From NCBI GenBank assembly GCA_943704525.1, contig CALSCQ010000976.1, positions 1 through 33,494 of the forward strand: 33,494 nucleotides of DNA. The letters run 5' to 3'. Source of the stretch: Pigoraptor vietnamica (lineage: Eukaryota > Opisthokonta > Filasterea). Below, one piece after another: positions 1 through 11,473 of the stretch (within the stretch, counting starts at the first letter, position 1; each line of letters starts with the position of its first letter). The notes below the pieces were generated by a model. It saw only the letters and a program-made list of their open reading frames with translations, was not told the origin of the DNA and made no database searches. The position numbers and the translations under genes were made by a program.

Positions 1-1695
1 CCCCCCCCAATTGCCGACCGACGCCCCGTAACTCACCCGCACCATCGCGCAGTCCGCAAGATCGCGCCCCTTCCCGAGGACGAGGGCGTCGTGTGTTACG
101 CGCGCGCTCTCTTCGATTACGAGGTTGTGGGCGGCGGCGAGGACGACCTCAACTTCTTCGAGGGTGACGTCATTGCCATTCGCGCCAAGAGCACCGACGG
201 GTGGTGGACGGGCGAGTTCAACGCACGCACTGGCCAATTTCCGTCGTCTTTTGTGCGGGAGCTTGAGCCCGGGGAGTCGCGCGAGTGCAAGAAGAAGACG
301 CTGACCGTCGGCCCTGTTGTCTCCGTCTCGTCGCGCCCGCCGTCGTCCCCCGCCATGTCGCGCGTCAACACCTCGGGCCATCGCCGCTCATCGTCTGCGG
401 GCAACTTGCTCGAATCGAAGAGCCCTTCGATGACTGGCCACCGCCCGCCGTCGTCCGCCGGGGGCTCTGCGGCCGCTGCACCCGAGTCGCCGAAGGGTGC
501 GCGCCCGACGTCTGAGGCGGCGAAGGCGGGCGAAGGGATTTCGTTTGAGAAGATGAAGCGCGCCATGCACACGCGGACGAAGAGCAGCGAGGGACTGCCC
601 GTCGGCGGGAAGGGCCGCATTGACAAGTCGATGATATCCCTCCCGCGTCAGGACAGCTTTGAGCACGTGGCGCACCTCGGCTTCGACGTGGAGAGGGGGA
701 CGTTCGATTCTCGCAATTTGCCGCAGGAGTGGGTGAACAAGATTGAGGGGAGGAGCGAGGGGTCAGGGTCGGCGCCGACAACCCGTGAGTGGCAGCGTGC
801 CTTGTCTCGATGTGTGTGGTGGTGTGACTGCGTCTTTGGACAGCCGTATGCTTCGTGTTCGAATTGCAGGCTGTGCTCGTGTCAGTGCGATGTCACTATG
901 CGTCAGTCTCCGCAAACGCCCATTTGTTGACCATCCTTCTCTGCCGCAGCGACGATGCCGCGCTCCCCCATCCCACACAACAGGCCCCCGCCACCTGCGC
1001 CCGTCAATTCGCCGAACAGGGCACCTCCGCCGCCCCCTCCCGGCGCCGCCCACCCCACGCGCGCAGCACCGCCGCCACCCCCTTCGTCCTCCGCGGCCAG
1101 TGCGCCCAAACGCCCGCTGTCGACCGACCTCTTGAACATGCCACCGGTGCCGACGAAACCGCCGCCGCAGCCACCCGCCGAAGGGGAGGAGTCGCACGCA
1201 CCGAAGCCCGCCGCGCCGCCCCCGCAAGTTTCCCGTAAAGCGCCGCCGCCGCCCCCGCCAGAAGACGACGAGGCGCGACGGCACAAGATTGAGCAGAAGC
1301 GGCGGCAGATGATGCTGGAGGACCAGGCGAATTCGGCGAACGCGTCCCCTTCGCAGAGTCCGCGCACATCGGCACACGAGGGCTCCGCAATGCCCAGTGC
1401 ACGCACGTCTGCGCACGAGGGATCCGCCGCCCCATCGCCCCGCACGTCCGGACACGAGGGAGGTGGGCATTTGGCCGCGCACGCATCGACGGCGAAGCGA
1501 AAAAGCGCCGAGGGCGAGCGGTACAAGGTGCTGTTCGACTACCATGCGGCGCGCGACGACGAGTTGAGCCTCACCGCGGACGAGATTGTGCTCGTGACGT
1601 ATGTCGGGACGGACGGGTGGATGAAGGGCTCGCTGCCCCAGAGCGGTGCCGTGGGCATGTTCCCTGGCAACTATGTGGAGAAGTGTGGCGAATAA
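1..1695 (+). CDS. SH3-CRIB-polyproline-SH3 adaptor, 5' partial
   Basis: Two exons are visible: 1-784 (open in frame to the window edge, so the true start or an upstream exon is missing) and 950-1695, joined across intron 785-949 (GTGAGT...GCAG) without loss of frame. Order of parts: an SH3 domain (ALFDY near base 105, paired tryptophans, PSSFV near 250); a Ser/Pro linker; a CRIB/PBD-like GTPase-binding motif around bases 630-740 (ISLPRQDSFEHVAHLGFD); proline runs of 5-7 residues in bases 970-1260; a 12-residue segment repeated three times (SPRTSAHEGSA-type, bases about 1355-1465); and a C-terminal SH3 (VLFDY, GNYV) ending in TAA at 1693-1695. Known biology: CRIB motifs bind GTP-loaded Cdc42/Rac, SH3 domains bind proline motifs, and proline runs bind profilin or SH3. 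I infer a cytoplasmic scaffold linking Rho GTPases to actin. No kinase domain is visible in this part. Confidence 0.85.
785..949 (+). other. Intron of the SH3-CRIB adaptor gene
   Basis: Donor GTGAGT at 785 and acceptor CTGCCGCAG ending at 949. The exon before ends one base into a codon, and the next exon supplies the other two (Pro), so the reading frame carries directly into the proline-rich region. Confidence 0.85.
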
Positions 1696-2041
1696 GAACA
1701 TTTCACCAGCGACGGGCCCTGTTTGAAGGTGAACGAGTAGGCTGCACGCGCGTGAAGCGTTTTTGCAGAAGGCCTTATTAAGTAAGGCCGCGATAACGTT
1801 GTCGGCGTGCGCCGTGGCAATCGTCGCTAACACGTGACATCAATCTGTTTTTTGTTATATGTTATATATTCCAACAGTGGTAATCAAGTGGGGCCGTGTC
1901 GATGCGCCATTGCCGGACACCCTTCCCACCGACCCATTCTCAAATTAGCACGCGTCACAGACGCGAGAATACGAAAGACACGCAAAAGCGCACTCGCGCT
2001 TCTATCGCATCGCTTGCTCCCGGCGCGGTTACGCGCCGCCC
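1696..2041. other. Intergenic region between convergent genes
   Basis: 346 bases lie between the stop of the adaptor gene (+) and the stop of the membrane-protein gene (-), so this should hold both 3' UTRs. I see no canonical AATAAA on either strand. The AT-rich stretch near 1845-1875 and one CACGTG at 1831-1836 are the only notable points. Confidence 0.6.
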
Positions 2042-4993
2042 TCACACGTCCTCCATCTCCGGCTGTCCCTCCGTCTCGGGCTGGCTGCTGCCTGCCATCG
2101 CGAGATCGTACGCGTCCCAATCGCAGTCGTCCGTGTTGTCTGCCTTGGCCGAGACAGGCACGGCGTCCGCGCGGTCCCCGGACTCGCCACCCTGCTCCGC
2201 GTTGGGTAAAACGAGCGTGTGGAGCGACAGGGCCACCGACAGGCGACGCATGAGCGATGCCTTTGACTTGACGCTCTGCAGCGAACGACGGCCTACGAGG
2301 AACGGCCTCTCGCCCGCTTCCGTCGGCGACGTGGCGTGCTCTCCGCGGCGCATGTCCTCAAACACGTTCGTTGGGATCGTTACGAGGGGTCGCGGATCGG
2401 CGGCTTCGCCTTCTTCTGCCCATGCGGTGGTCGCGTGGGCGGGCACCGACGGCGCAGTTCCTTGCACAAGCTTCAGCGACGACGTCGCGAGCTTCTGCGA
2501 GGATGCCGAAGTCGCGAGCTTCTGCGAACCGGCCGCCAGCTTCTGGGAGCTCAGCGCAGGCGGCTGCGTGACCGACGACTTCTTCTTCGTCCGGTGAACG
2601 GCCGCTTCTGGGTCAATCTCGCGCGTGAGGATGCAAGGTGCGACGAGGATGAGCAGCGCCGTGCTGTCGCGCGCCGACGTGTAGAAGTACTTTCCGTAGA
2701 AGAGCGCGATGACGGCGAGGCGGTTGCAGAGGAGGAGGCGCACGTCGACAGAGAATCCGGCGCCCGTTACGGTGAGGTCGGACTTGTCGAAGAGGCGGAG
2801 GTAGATGGCGACAAACGCAAACGAGCACGCGACCAACCCAAGCAGGATGGCGTACTTTGTCGACTTGCGCATCTTGGCCGACTGCGCGTCAAAGCACGTG
2901 CACATGAGGTGCCCCGTCGACGCGAAGAGGACGTACCACACGCGCACGTCCTGGCGAAAGTAGAAGATGAAGCCGACCATCTGCCCGATGTTCTCAAACA
3001 GCATGAAGTAAAACTCGAACGTGCGCGCGACGAGTCGCATAATGTCGAGGTTCGACTTGCAGACGATGGCGGCGTGCAGGAAAATCCCAAACGCGGCGAC
3101 GGAGAGACACGCAGGGTGCCGCACAAACTGCACGTCCGCCACGGCGAGGCAGGACAACAGCGCGCCCGAGAGCCACAGCATCGACAGCACGAACGACACG
3201 GCCGGAATGCGCATCGTATTCCAAATAAGGTTGATCGCCCGCTTGCCAAATATGGCGTGCCCGAGCATCCGCGACATGTCAATTTTGTGCTCCACCGCCA
3301 GCGACTGCAGGTAGTAACGCCGGCGTGTCCCTGCGGACGGCCCGATCATCGGGTTCGGCACGGGCGCGACGTTCCTCGCCGACCCGCCGGTCCCCTTCCC
3401 ACTCCCCGTCGCAAGGCTCTTGCCGCTGCGCATGGGACGCCCACTTCCGCCATTCGCGGTCGTTCCGGTCGCCGACGACGCCTGCTCCGCCCTTTCGCCC
3501 TTCTCGGCCCTCTCCGCCCTCTCCGTCCTTGACGAGGGCTTAGGCGTGCCGTCGTACGTGCTTGTCTCCGCCATGCGCTCGTCCTCAACGACGCCCGGCA
3601 GCGTCGTCTCCGTTGTCAGCGGAGGCCGCGCGACGGGAAAGAAGATGGTGTCCGATTCCTCGCTCGACAAGCGCTCGCGGTCAAATGTGAGGCCGCTGTC
3701 GTCCGAGAGCACGCGGTGCCCGTCCATGTGCAACAGCCCCGAATCCTGCCGCGACTTCATCGACAGCGCGCTTCCCTGTCGTCCGTTCAAGCGCGCGACG
3801 GCAACGACTTCGGCCGGCTGCGAAGGCGGGTTCGGAGCCGCGCCATCTGCCTGTCCGCGGGCGGGAAGGGCACCGTCCGCCGTGCGTTGAGCACCTGCAT
3901 TACCCGTGGGGACACTGTCGGGCGACCCGACACTTGCGAGGCCTTCAAAAAGCGACGCAGACGGCACAGCGGAGAGCTGCGGCCGTGCGAGAGAGGCATT
4001 GCCGCTTGCCTTGAGCGCGTCCTGGATCATCACGGGGAGCCCCTTCGGGAGCGTCGCAGAGACGTCAACGTCGAGCTTTGTCGACACGAACGCCGCCTCC
4101 GTCTTGGGGATGGACGTGTCCGTGCCCATCGGCATGCGCTGCAGCTTGAAGCCGCCGTGCAGAAGAATCACGTTGCGGCGGTCCTTGTAGAGCGTCACGG
4201 CGTATTTTGTGAGAAAGATGATGATGTTAAGGCAGAAGTCGAGCGCGATCACGCGAATGTCCACGTAGCCGTCCGCCACGCCCACCCGCGGCGCCGTGTC
4301 GTACTGCGACCCCAGCCGAGCTCCCACCACGACGTACGCGACTATCAGCGGCAGGATGGCAAACGCGAGCCGCTCGAGCACGCGCGCGCGGAGTCCAAGG
4401 GCCATGGCGTCCGCAACGAGATAGTGTAGTATGCCGAACTTGAGCGCGGTGACGGCCGTGAGCATGCGAAAGTCCCAGCCCCACAGCCACGACAGCGCAT
4501 AGACAAAGCCGACCATCTGCGTCGCAATGAACCAAAACTCGAACGACCGCATCAGGCGCAGCGTGACCGTGCGCGTCGTGCAGAGGTCCCACACGAGCGC
4601 GTAGAACGTTGCCGCGGCCGAGAGGATGGCCGTCAGCGCGATGCCGACGGGCCCAAACTTGACATGGCTGCACGAGAACACGCTGAAGAGCACGACGGCC
4701 GCCGACCACACGACGTAGCCGCATATGTTAAACGCCGGTTTGCGGAAGACGCCGTAGATCGCCTTCCACCGCCGCCCAAACACAGCTCGTCCAAAGATGT
4801 CGTCGTTGCGCAGCTCGTGGAGCACGGGGCGAGCGACGAGGTACCGCACGTACCTCAGCCCAAACCCGGCGGGCGTCGAGAGGATCTCGTGGTCAATCGG
4901 CGTTGCATTCGCGTCATGAAAGTCCACGGCGTCCACTGGCGCGACCACATCGACCTGAGCGCCCTCAGCGGGCGGACACTCGGCGTCGGCCAT
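2042..4993 (-). CDS. Two-module polytopic membrane protein, unknown family
   Basis: A 983-residue uninterrupted frame. The ATG (4993) is preceded directly by an in-frame TAG, which fixes the start. Two homologous hydrophobic modules lie at residues about 50-287 and 560-792, each with roughly six membrane segments. Shared landmarks: IFGRAVFGRRW versus HAIFGKRAINL; RSFEFWF...QMVGFVY versus RTFEFYF...QMVGFIF; and a closing Lys-Tyr segment near 262 and 768. Between them is a 270-residue Ser/Pro/Ala-rich, probably disordered cytosolic linker containing a repetitive ERAERAEKGERAEQ stretch. The C-terminal tail is also disordered, carries four SSQKLA-like repeats and an acidic end. I recognise no transporter, channel or receptor signature. 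It is intronless while most neighbouring genes carry several introns. The two-fold repeat suggests a carrier- or channel-like fold, but that is inference. Confidence 0.85.
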   Translation of the reverse strand: MADAECPPAEGAQVDVVAPVDAVDFHDANATPIDHEILSTPAGFGLRYVRYLVARPVLHELRNDDIFGRAVFGRRWKAIYGVFRKPAFNICGYVVWSAAVVLFSVFSCSHVKFGPVGIALTAILSAAATFYALVWDLCTTRTVTLRLMRSFEFWFIATQMVGFVYALSWLWGWDFRMLTAVTALKFGILHYLVADAMALGLRARVLERLAFAILPLIVAYVVVGARLGSQYDTAPRVGVADGYVDIRVIALDFCLNIIIFLTKYAVTLYKDRRNVILLHGGFKLQRMPMGTDTSIPKTEAAFVSTKLDVDVSATLPKGLPVMIQDALKASGNASLARPQLSAVPSASLFEGLASVGSPDSVPTGNAGAQRTADGALPARGQADGAAPNPPSQPAEVVAVARLNGRQGSALSMKSRQDSGLLHMDGHRVLSDDSGLTFDRERLSSEESDTIFFPVARPPLTTETTLPGVVEDERMAETSTYDGTPKPSSRTERAERAEKGERAEQASSATGTTANGGSGRPMRSGKSLATGSGKGTGGSARNVAPVPNPMIGPSAGTRRRYYLQSLAVEHKIDMSRMLGHAIFGKRAINLIWNTMRIPAVSFVLSMLWLSGALLSCLAVADVQFVRHPACLSVAAFGIFLHAAIVCKSNLDIMRLVARTFEFYFMLFENIGQMVGFIFYFRQDVRVWYVLFASTGHLMCTCFDAQSAKMRKSTKYAILLGLVACSFAFVAIYLRLFDKSDLTVTGAGFSVDVRLLLCNRLAVIALFYGKYFYTSARDSTALLILVAPCILTREIDPEAAVHRTKKKSSVTQPPALSSQKLAAGSQKLATSASSQKLATSSLKLVQGTAPSVPAHATTAWAEEGEAADPRPLVTIPTNVFEDMRRGEHATSPTEAGERPFLVGRRSLQSVKSKASLMRRLSVALSLHTLVLPNAEQGGESGDRADAVPVSAKADNTDDCDWDAYDLAMAGSSQPETEGQPEMEDV

Positions 4994-5966
4994 CTACTTG
5001 AGGATGCCGTCCGTCGCCGCGGGAAAGCGACGGGGTGCTAGGAGCTCACTCCATGCCTATGGAACTACGCAATCATGTGAGAGAGGCAGGCATCTGCGTG
5101 AGTCGCGCACAGCACGGTGTCCGACAACAATGGCCGGTTGCGTAGACGTGTGTGTGTCCAAGCGTCGCACGCTCAAGGGACTTGCGCTCCTTTTCTGTGA
5201 ATGCGCACACACAAAAGACACACACGTGCACACACGCGCACATACATACACACACACACGAGGGAAAGCGGAGAACGCCGGGTGTATTCGGCACATGGCT
5301 GTTGTTGGTTGGTCCCCTCATCGATGCCGTCCGCCGAACATCGACCGGTCACTAGGTGACGGAAACTGGGTGTCTCCCAATTCTGCCCCCTTTTTTCCCA
5401 CTTTTCAAATTAACAAACAGTCGAATGCGTTACTAAAGTCCGAAGTGTCTTGTGAAATTTCCCCGTAATGTCTAATCCGATACATTTCTGTGGCTAAATT
5501 TGAAATTAGAGTAGGTTTTGCCACGTGCCATGTTACTTGGAACACCCGACAAAATTGCGGAAACGGCTCCCCGTTTCCCTCTCACACGTGCATTCAGCCC
5601 GCGCGGCACGTGCTAAAGGGCATACATGAAACACACGTGTGTTGTGGTTTATAATTCGTCATCTTTCTCTCTCGTGCAGCCTACACACGACAATGCTTTT
5701 GGTCGCATCAGTCCTTTCTCGGGGTACCCCTGTTTCTCACCACGACGGAGACGGCGCGTGCTGTGTGTCGTCATGCTGCATACACACTCTTTGTCCCAGC
5801 TGGGTTCTCAACTACAAGGGTCAGTACTGAAAAGTGCAACCAAAGGGGGGCAAAGGGGCTGCGCGAAATGAACTTTCATTCGGAGACAGACGGGTTGCAA
5901 GCAAAGCACACGCTTGCGTTGAAGGACGCAAATAGGAAGGCCATGCGATGAATGCCATTGTCCGGC
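4994..5966. promoter_or_regulatory. Upstream region of the membrane-protein gene
   Basis: 973 bases without a supported gene. The gene on the left reads away from it, and the EGF-repeat gene on the right ends at 5967, so it holds the promoter of the membrane-protein gene and the 3' UTR of the EGF gene. It contains a CA-rich stretch (5217-5262), an AT-rich stretch (5395-5520), four CACGTG palindromes in 5522-5639, and a partial copy of an intronic repeat motif at 5465-5480. Short frames here have no coding character. Confidence 0.6.
5522..5639. promoter_or_regulatory. Cluster of four CACGTG palindromes
   Basis: CACGTG occurs at 5522-5527, 5585-5590, 5607-5612 and 5634-5639. This is the G-box/E-box core bound by bHLH and bZIP factors in many eukaryotes. 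The cluster lies about 530-650 bases upstream of the membrane-protein start. That it is bound here is inference. Confidence 0.45.
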
Positions 5967-8900
5967 CTACTTCTGGCAGACAACCTTGCGGCACATCGAC
6001 TGGCAGCCAAGGATGCCGCACGAGCGACTCCACGAGTTGAAGACCGTGTAGCACGAGTACTGAAAAGGAGTCGGAAAGAGGACGGGTAAATAACAGACTA
6101 TGCAAAAGTACGGCACGATGCAATGCGCGAGGTACATCCGCTAAGGGGGAGCGCAAACTCACCTGGCTGATGAGCTCGCCGCCGTCCGAGCACGTGCGGG
6201 CGTACGAGTCGCTCGAGAGGCCGAGGTCGGCGATGCCGCAGTTGGACGACCAGTACTCCTGGTACCCGCAGTTGCAGGGCGCGTTCGTGACAATGCGGCA
6301 CTCGAGCTGGCAGCCAGTGTAGGCGAAGCCGCACGACTTGGCGCCGTCGCGGAGCACGCCCCCGAGGCCGCTGCAGGCCTCGGGGTTGGTGGGAGAGCCG
6401 CCAAAGTTGCACGACGGCTGCCCAAAGACTGCGCGGAGGGATGACAGACGTCAATGTAAGGCACACGGGCACCGTTGTGGTCTTGCGACAACACGGTAGA
6501 AAAGGAAGGACAACGAACGTAGACGACAGTGGCGCAACATGAATGATGCGGCTAGACGCACCCTGGCAGTCGCTCCAGTACGTCGAATACTGGCACGAGA
6601 TCGACTTGCACGACGTCTGGCCCGTGCCGGTGAAGCCGGCGGGGCACGGCGTGCACGAGTAGCTGCCGACGTTGTTCACGCACTGCAGCGAGGGACGCGG
6701 GTCAGTTCCTTAGAGCTTCAACGTCGCAAAGTCCTCGTTGCGCACCCAAGTCACGGGGACATGACGCGCAAGCTACTCACCGTCGTGTACTGGTCGCAGC
6801 CGGCGGGCGTGTTCTTCGTGCCGTCGTACGTAAGGCGCGCAGTGTCGCACTCGTTGACGTCCTGCACAATCACCGTGCGCGTGACGCGCGTGGCGGCGTT
6901 GCCGGCGGCGTCCGACACGTCGAAGTTAATGCGGTACGTGCCCACAGTGCGCACGTCGACCGAGCCCGAGCGCACGATCTTGTTCGTGATCGTGCCGTCA
7001 AAGTTGTCCGACGCCGTCGCGCCAGCGTCGACGTAGGCATTGGCGGGGAGCCACGAGATGGCCTGCGTGATCGTGACCGTGCTCTGGCCCAGAAGCGAGA
7101 TGGTGGGCGCCGTCGTGTCTGCGTGCGGGCGAACGGGACGTTGAGATCCGTGTTCGAGGGCAATACGACAACAGGTTCATGCAACAGTGGCCCAAATTGA
7201 GCGCAAATACGCACCAACGCACGAGCGGATGCCGTCGCCAGTGAAACCGGTAGCGCACGTGCACGTGTACGAGCCCTGCGTGTTGCGGCACTGCAAGCGA
7301 CAAATAGGAACGGGTGAGGCTTCGATGCATGACCACACGCCCACACAAACCAACATCAACAAGCGAAACGAACAGGGCCAGAGAGGCACGGTCACTCACA
7401 ATAGCCTGGGGGTGGCACGACGGGTAGATGGCGGGGTTGGGGATCGCGCACTCGTCAATGTCGGTCACCGTCACGCTGATGCGCTGGGAAGCGGCGGCGT
7501 TGCCGGCGGCGTCCATGACGTCATAGCGAATGCTGTACGTGCCGACCACCTTCGTGTTGACCGTGTTCGAGACGGCAATCTTGCTCGAAATGTCGCCGTC
7601 GAGGTTGTCCGAGGCGCGCGCGACGGGGACCGTGAGGCTCGAGTACTGGCGAATCGAAATGGGCGTTGTGTCGACCGAGATGATCGGGGACGTCACGTCG
7701 CGGCACGTCTTGCCGTTGCCGCTGAAGCCGACGTTGCACGTGCACACAAACGAGCTGATCGTGTTCGTGCACTGCGAGCGAATAACACACATAGCGTCAG
7801 CATCACATGACAGGATTGCGAGGCAACAGACGGGACTTGCGAGTTATACAGAAAGTGCAAGTTGCAACACGCAGCGAAAGTGTGAGAGACTCACCGTCGC
7901 ATAGGGCGAGCAGTCGTGCTTGCGGGCATCGGTGCGCGTGCACTGCAAATAAGGGGCAGCACGTAAGTAAAGACACGCACACAAAAAGACGGCACTACAC
8001 ACGGGCCGAGATAGTATGCGCGCGCTTGTCACCCATCGCCACAGCACGTGACTCCCTTTCGGCCCGGGTCAACGCACCTCGTCAATGTCGCGGACTTCAA
8101 TGTCGATCGTCTTGTCCTGCGCCTGGTTGCCAGCGGCGTCCGTGACGCTGTACGTCACCGTGTACCACCCGGCGAGGGCCGTGTTGACGTTGCTCACGAC
8201 CTTAATCTTCGACGAAATGTCGCCGTCGTAGTTGTCCGTCGCGCGCGCGATCGGGACAGTGAACACGTCGTACTGGTTAATGTGGACCTCGAACGTCGAG
8301 GGCACAATGACGGGGGGCGTGACGTCGGCGCACGTCTTGCCGTTGCCGGAGAAGCCGTCGTTGCAGATGCAGTCGTACGTCGACTTGCGGTTGACGCAGT
8401 AGGCGTTCCGGTCGCACTTGGCCGCGTGGAGGTTCGCCTCGGCGAGCGTGCACTCGTCAATGTCCTGCACCGACACGACGCGCGTCGTCGTCCCGACGTT
8501 GCCGGCGGCGTCCGTCGCAGAATATGTGAGCGTGTAGTCACCGGCCGTGTTCGCGTCGACGGAGCCCTGCACCGAGATGCTCTTCGAGACGTCGCCGTCC
8601 TTGTTGTCGCGCGCGGTTGCGCCGGGGTCCGAGAACGACGTGAACTGCTCGACGACGATGGTGGCCTCGCCCTTGAGCTCAACCTCCGGCGGAGTAATGT
8701 CGTCGCAGGTCACACCGTTTCCACGGAAGCCATCGTCGCACTTGCACTGGTGACGCAGACAAAATGCGTTAGCACCACGCAGGCGCGCACGCGCACGTGC
8801 AGAACGCACACGCACGGACATGCAGTGCACACCCGCGACTGTCCGACGTACCTCAAAGCTGCCGATCGTGTTCTTGCACGACGCAAAGTAGTTGCAGTTG

Positions 8901-9255
8901 TTCTTCCACGTGGCGGTCTTCTCGGCGCACTCGTCGACGTCCGTGACAATCGCCTTGACGGTGAGGATGCCCGTGTTGCCCGTCGCGTCCGTCGACGTGA
9001 ACGTCAGCGTGTACTCGCGAGGGACAGTCGTGTCGACGCTGCCCGAGCGCTTGATCGACGCCGTGATGTCGCCGTCGAGGTTGTCCGAGGACGTGACGCC
9101 AAACATACCGGCAATAATGGAAGAGTCCGAATACTGGGACACCGACACGACGGGCACAGCGCTGCGGACGACGGGAGGGGTGATGTCTGCCGGAAAACGG
9201 ACGAAGGCGAGCGTGTGAGTAGATTGACACGCGCACCCGTCCACACACACACAAG

Positions 9256-9300
<45 letters not shown>

Positions 9301-9779
9301 GCGCGCGCGCACACACACACACACACACAAGCGCGCGCACACACACACACACCCATACACACACACACACACACACACACCACACACACACACACATACA
9401 GAACATCTACGGCGAACACAGACAGAGAGCGGAGTGCTGGAGAGATCGCTCACCGACGCAGTTGAAGCCGTCGCCAGAGAAGCCGGCGTTGCACGCACAC
9501 GTGAAGCTGCCGATCGTGTTGGTGCACTTGGCATAGTCGCTGCATCCCCGGATGTTCAACTTCTTGTCGTTCTTGAGGAGGCACTCGTCGATATCGACGA
9601 CCTCGACGTTGAGCGTCGCAGTGGCCTGGTTGCCGGCCGAGTCCGACGCCGAGTAGACGACCGTGTACTTGCCGGGCACCTGCACGCAACAAGCACTGTC
9701 AGCACTCAGCGAGCGTGTAACGGAGAGGTTGAGGGGCAGAGGGGTGTGGCTATGCATTACGTGCCTGCTTGTTTGTGTT

Positions 9780-9841
<62 letters not shown>

Positions 9842-10147
9842 CGCGCGCGCACTCCACCAACCTTCGCGTCGATGTTGCTCTTGCTCGAGACGACAATCGC
9901 CTCGCCAGAGTTGTCCGTGGCCGACGCGTCGGGCGTCATGTAGGGATCGTACTGGAACAGCGTCACGTCGCTGAGCGAGTTGATCGTGATGATCGGCGCC
10001 ATGATGTCCTGGCAGGCCTTGCCGTCGCCAGAGTACCCAAACTGGCACGTGCACTTGTAGCCGCCGTTCGTGTTGGCGCACTGCGGGCGAGAGATGGGTC
10101 ACGTGGTGGGCATACGATGCGCGTATACATATAGAAGGTAAGGGACA

Positions 10148-10185
<38 letters not shown>

Positions 10186-11068
10186 ACACGCAAACACACT
10201 CCCACACAACAGGGAGGATCACTCACATCGGCATGCGCGTGGCACTGGTGGTGGTAGGGGTTGTCGGCGGGGAGCGCGCACTCGTCCACATCAGACACAA
10301 TCACGGTGCGCACCGCCGTCGCCTTGTTCAGCGCCGCGTCGGTCGACTGCAAAGGGAGGATATGGAGATTAGGCGCGCGAATGCAGACTCACGGGAACGG
10401 TAGGTATGGCAGGACAGGGGGAAGACGAGATCGAAACATTACACGCGACGTGCAGTTACACTGGCCAAGCGAAAGTTTCGCGTACGCCACACTCACCACA
10501 AACGTGACAGTGTACGAGCCGGGGAAGTGCGTGTTGACGTTGTTCGTCTGGACAATGGCACCCGAAATGTCGCCGTCGAGGTTGTCGACGGACGTCGCGC
10601 CGAGGTCGTCGTAGGCAGAGTACTGGGGGATCATCACGGTCGAGTCGCCCTTGAGGGTGAGGACGGGGGGCGTCGAGTCTGCATGCGCGCGCGTGCGGTT
10701 AGAGAGGCAAAGTCACGCGACGCTTGGAGTGACACACACGCACACACGCACGTACTCACGCGCACACGCAGCGCACGAATGGAACAATAACACGGCACAA
10801 TCAATGTCATATAGAGCGATCACAAGCGCCATTGCATAACCCACCGCGGCACTCAAGGCCGTCGCCGGAGAAGCCGTCGTTGCAAGTGCAGGTGCGGTCG
10901 CCGAACGTCTGCGTGCACGTCTGCACACGGGAACACAGCCGCATTAGTGAGGAACAAAGAATTCTCGCAAAGCCGGCGCTTGTGAAGAACCCCCTCAAGG
11001 GCCGCATGCAGTAACCGGGAATTGTTACGATGATGCGGTACGGTGGACAGAGGTAAAACGACAACACA

Positions 11069-11101
<33 letters not shown>

Positions 11102-11102
11102 G

Positions 11103-11150
<48 letters not shown>

Positions 11151-11473
11151 ACGCACGGCGCGCGCCCGACACACAGTTTAAGAATACAGTCATGGACACC
11201 CACCGCGTGCTCGTCGCAACCGCCGTTGTACGCGGCGCAGAAGTCAATCGAGTACTCGCAGCACTTGCCAAAGAAGCCCGGGTCGCACGCGCAGAACACG
11301 CGCGCGTGAATCTTGCCGTGGCCGCTGCAAGGCTGGGGCGCGTTTGCCGCATTCGAGATCACGGCAGGGCCGAAGAACTTTGAGTTGTCGGGGCACGCCT
11401 CGTACGGGGGAGGCGCCGCAATAACAGCCACCACGCAGGCGGCGAGGACCGCCGCGACGGCAATGGAGCGCAT
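5967..11473 (-). CDS. Secreted DUF5011/calcium-binding EGF repeat protein (paralogue A)
   Basis: Fifteen exons on the minus strand: 11204-11473, 10845-10920, 10497-10678, 10227-10346, 9862-10080, 9454-9679, 8852-9186, 8078-8746, 7895-7942, 7400-7771, 7215-7290, 6781-7118, 6562-6682, 6163-6428, 5967-6059. They sum to 3411 bases (1136 residues plus stop) with every junction in frame. An in-frame TGA just upstream supports the ATG at 11473. A signal peptide (MRSIAVAAVLAACVVAVIAA) is followed by a short Cys-rich segment, one EGF, then seven units each of a DUF5011-type Ig-like domain (xxPP..., [17 protein letters not shown]) plus an EGF of the calcium-binding type (D-I/V-D-E-C, then C-x-N-T-x-G-S-Y/F). 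The C-terminus is a Cys-rich module of about 140 residues. No membrane anchor is visible, so it is probably secreted or part of a matrix. Its function is not known; adhesion is inferred from the domains. Confidence 0.9.
9187..9453 (-). repeat. Intron dominated by CA/GT microsatellite
   Basis: This intron of paralogue A is mostly (CA)n on the + strand, with short GCGCGC insertions, from about 9238 to 9402. Alternating purine-pyrimidine tracts of this kind can adopt Z-DNA. Donor GTGAGC and acceptor CCGGCAG flank it and keep frame, so the repeat is spliced out. Confidence 0.85.
9785..9837. repeat. (GT)n microsatellite in an intron of paralogue A
   Basis: An uninterrupted run of about 26 GT units lies on the + strand inside intron 9680-9861. 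On the sense strand of the gene it reads as CA. Confidence 0.9.
11065..11150. repeat. (CA)n microsatellite in intron 1 of paralogue A
   Basis: Imperfect, then perfect, CA repeats within intron 10921-11203. On the sense (minus) strand this is (GT)n. The intron uses donor GTGGGT and an acceptor in GTGTGCAG. Confidence 0.85.

Noticed and set aside
8048-9943. Long open frame on the + strand over paralogue A, about 631 codons
   Set aside because: It is the antisense of spliced EGF/DUF5011 exons, runs through CA-repeat introns giving His-Thr runs, and has no domain. The GC-rich codon pattern keeps the opposite strand open.
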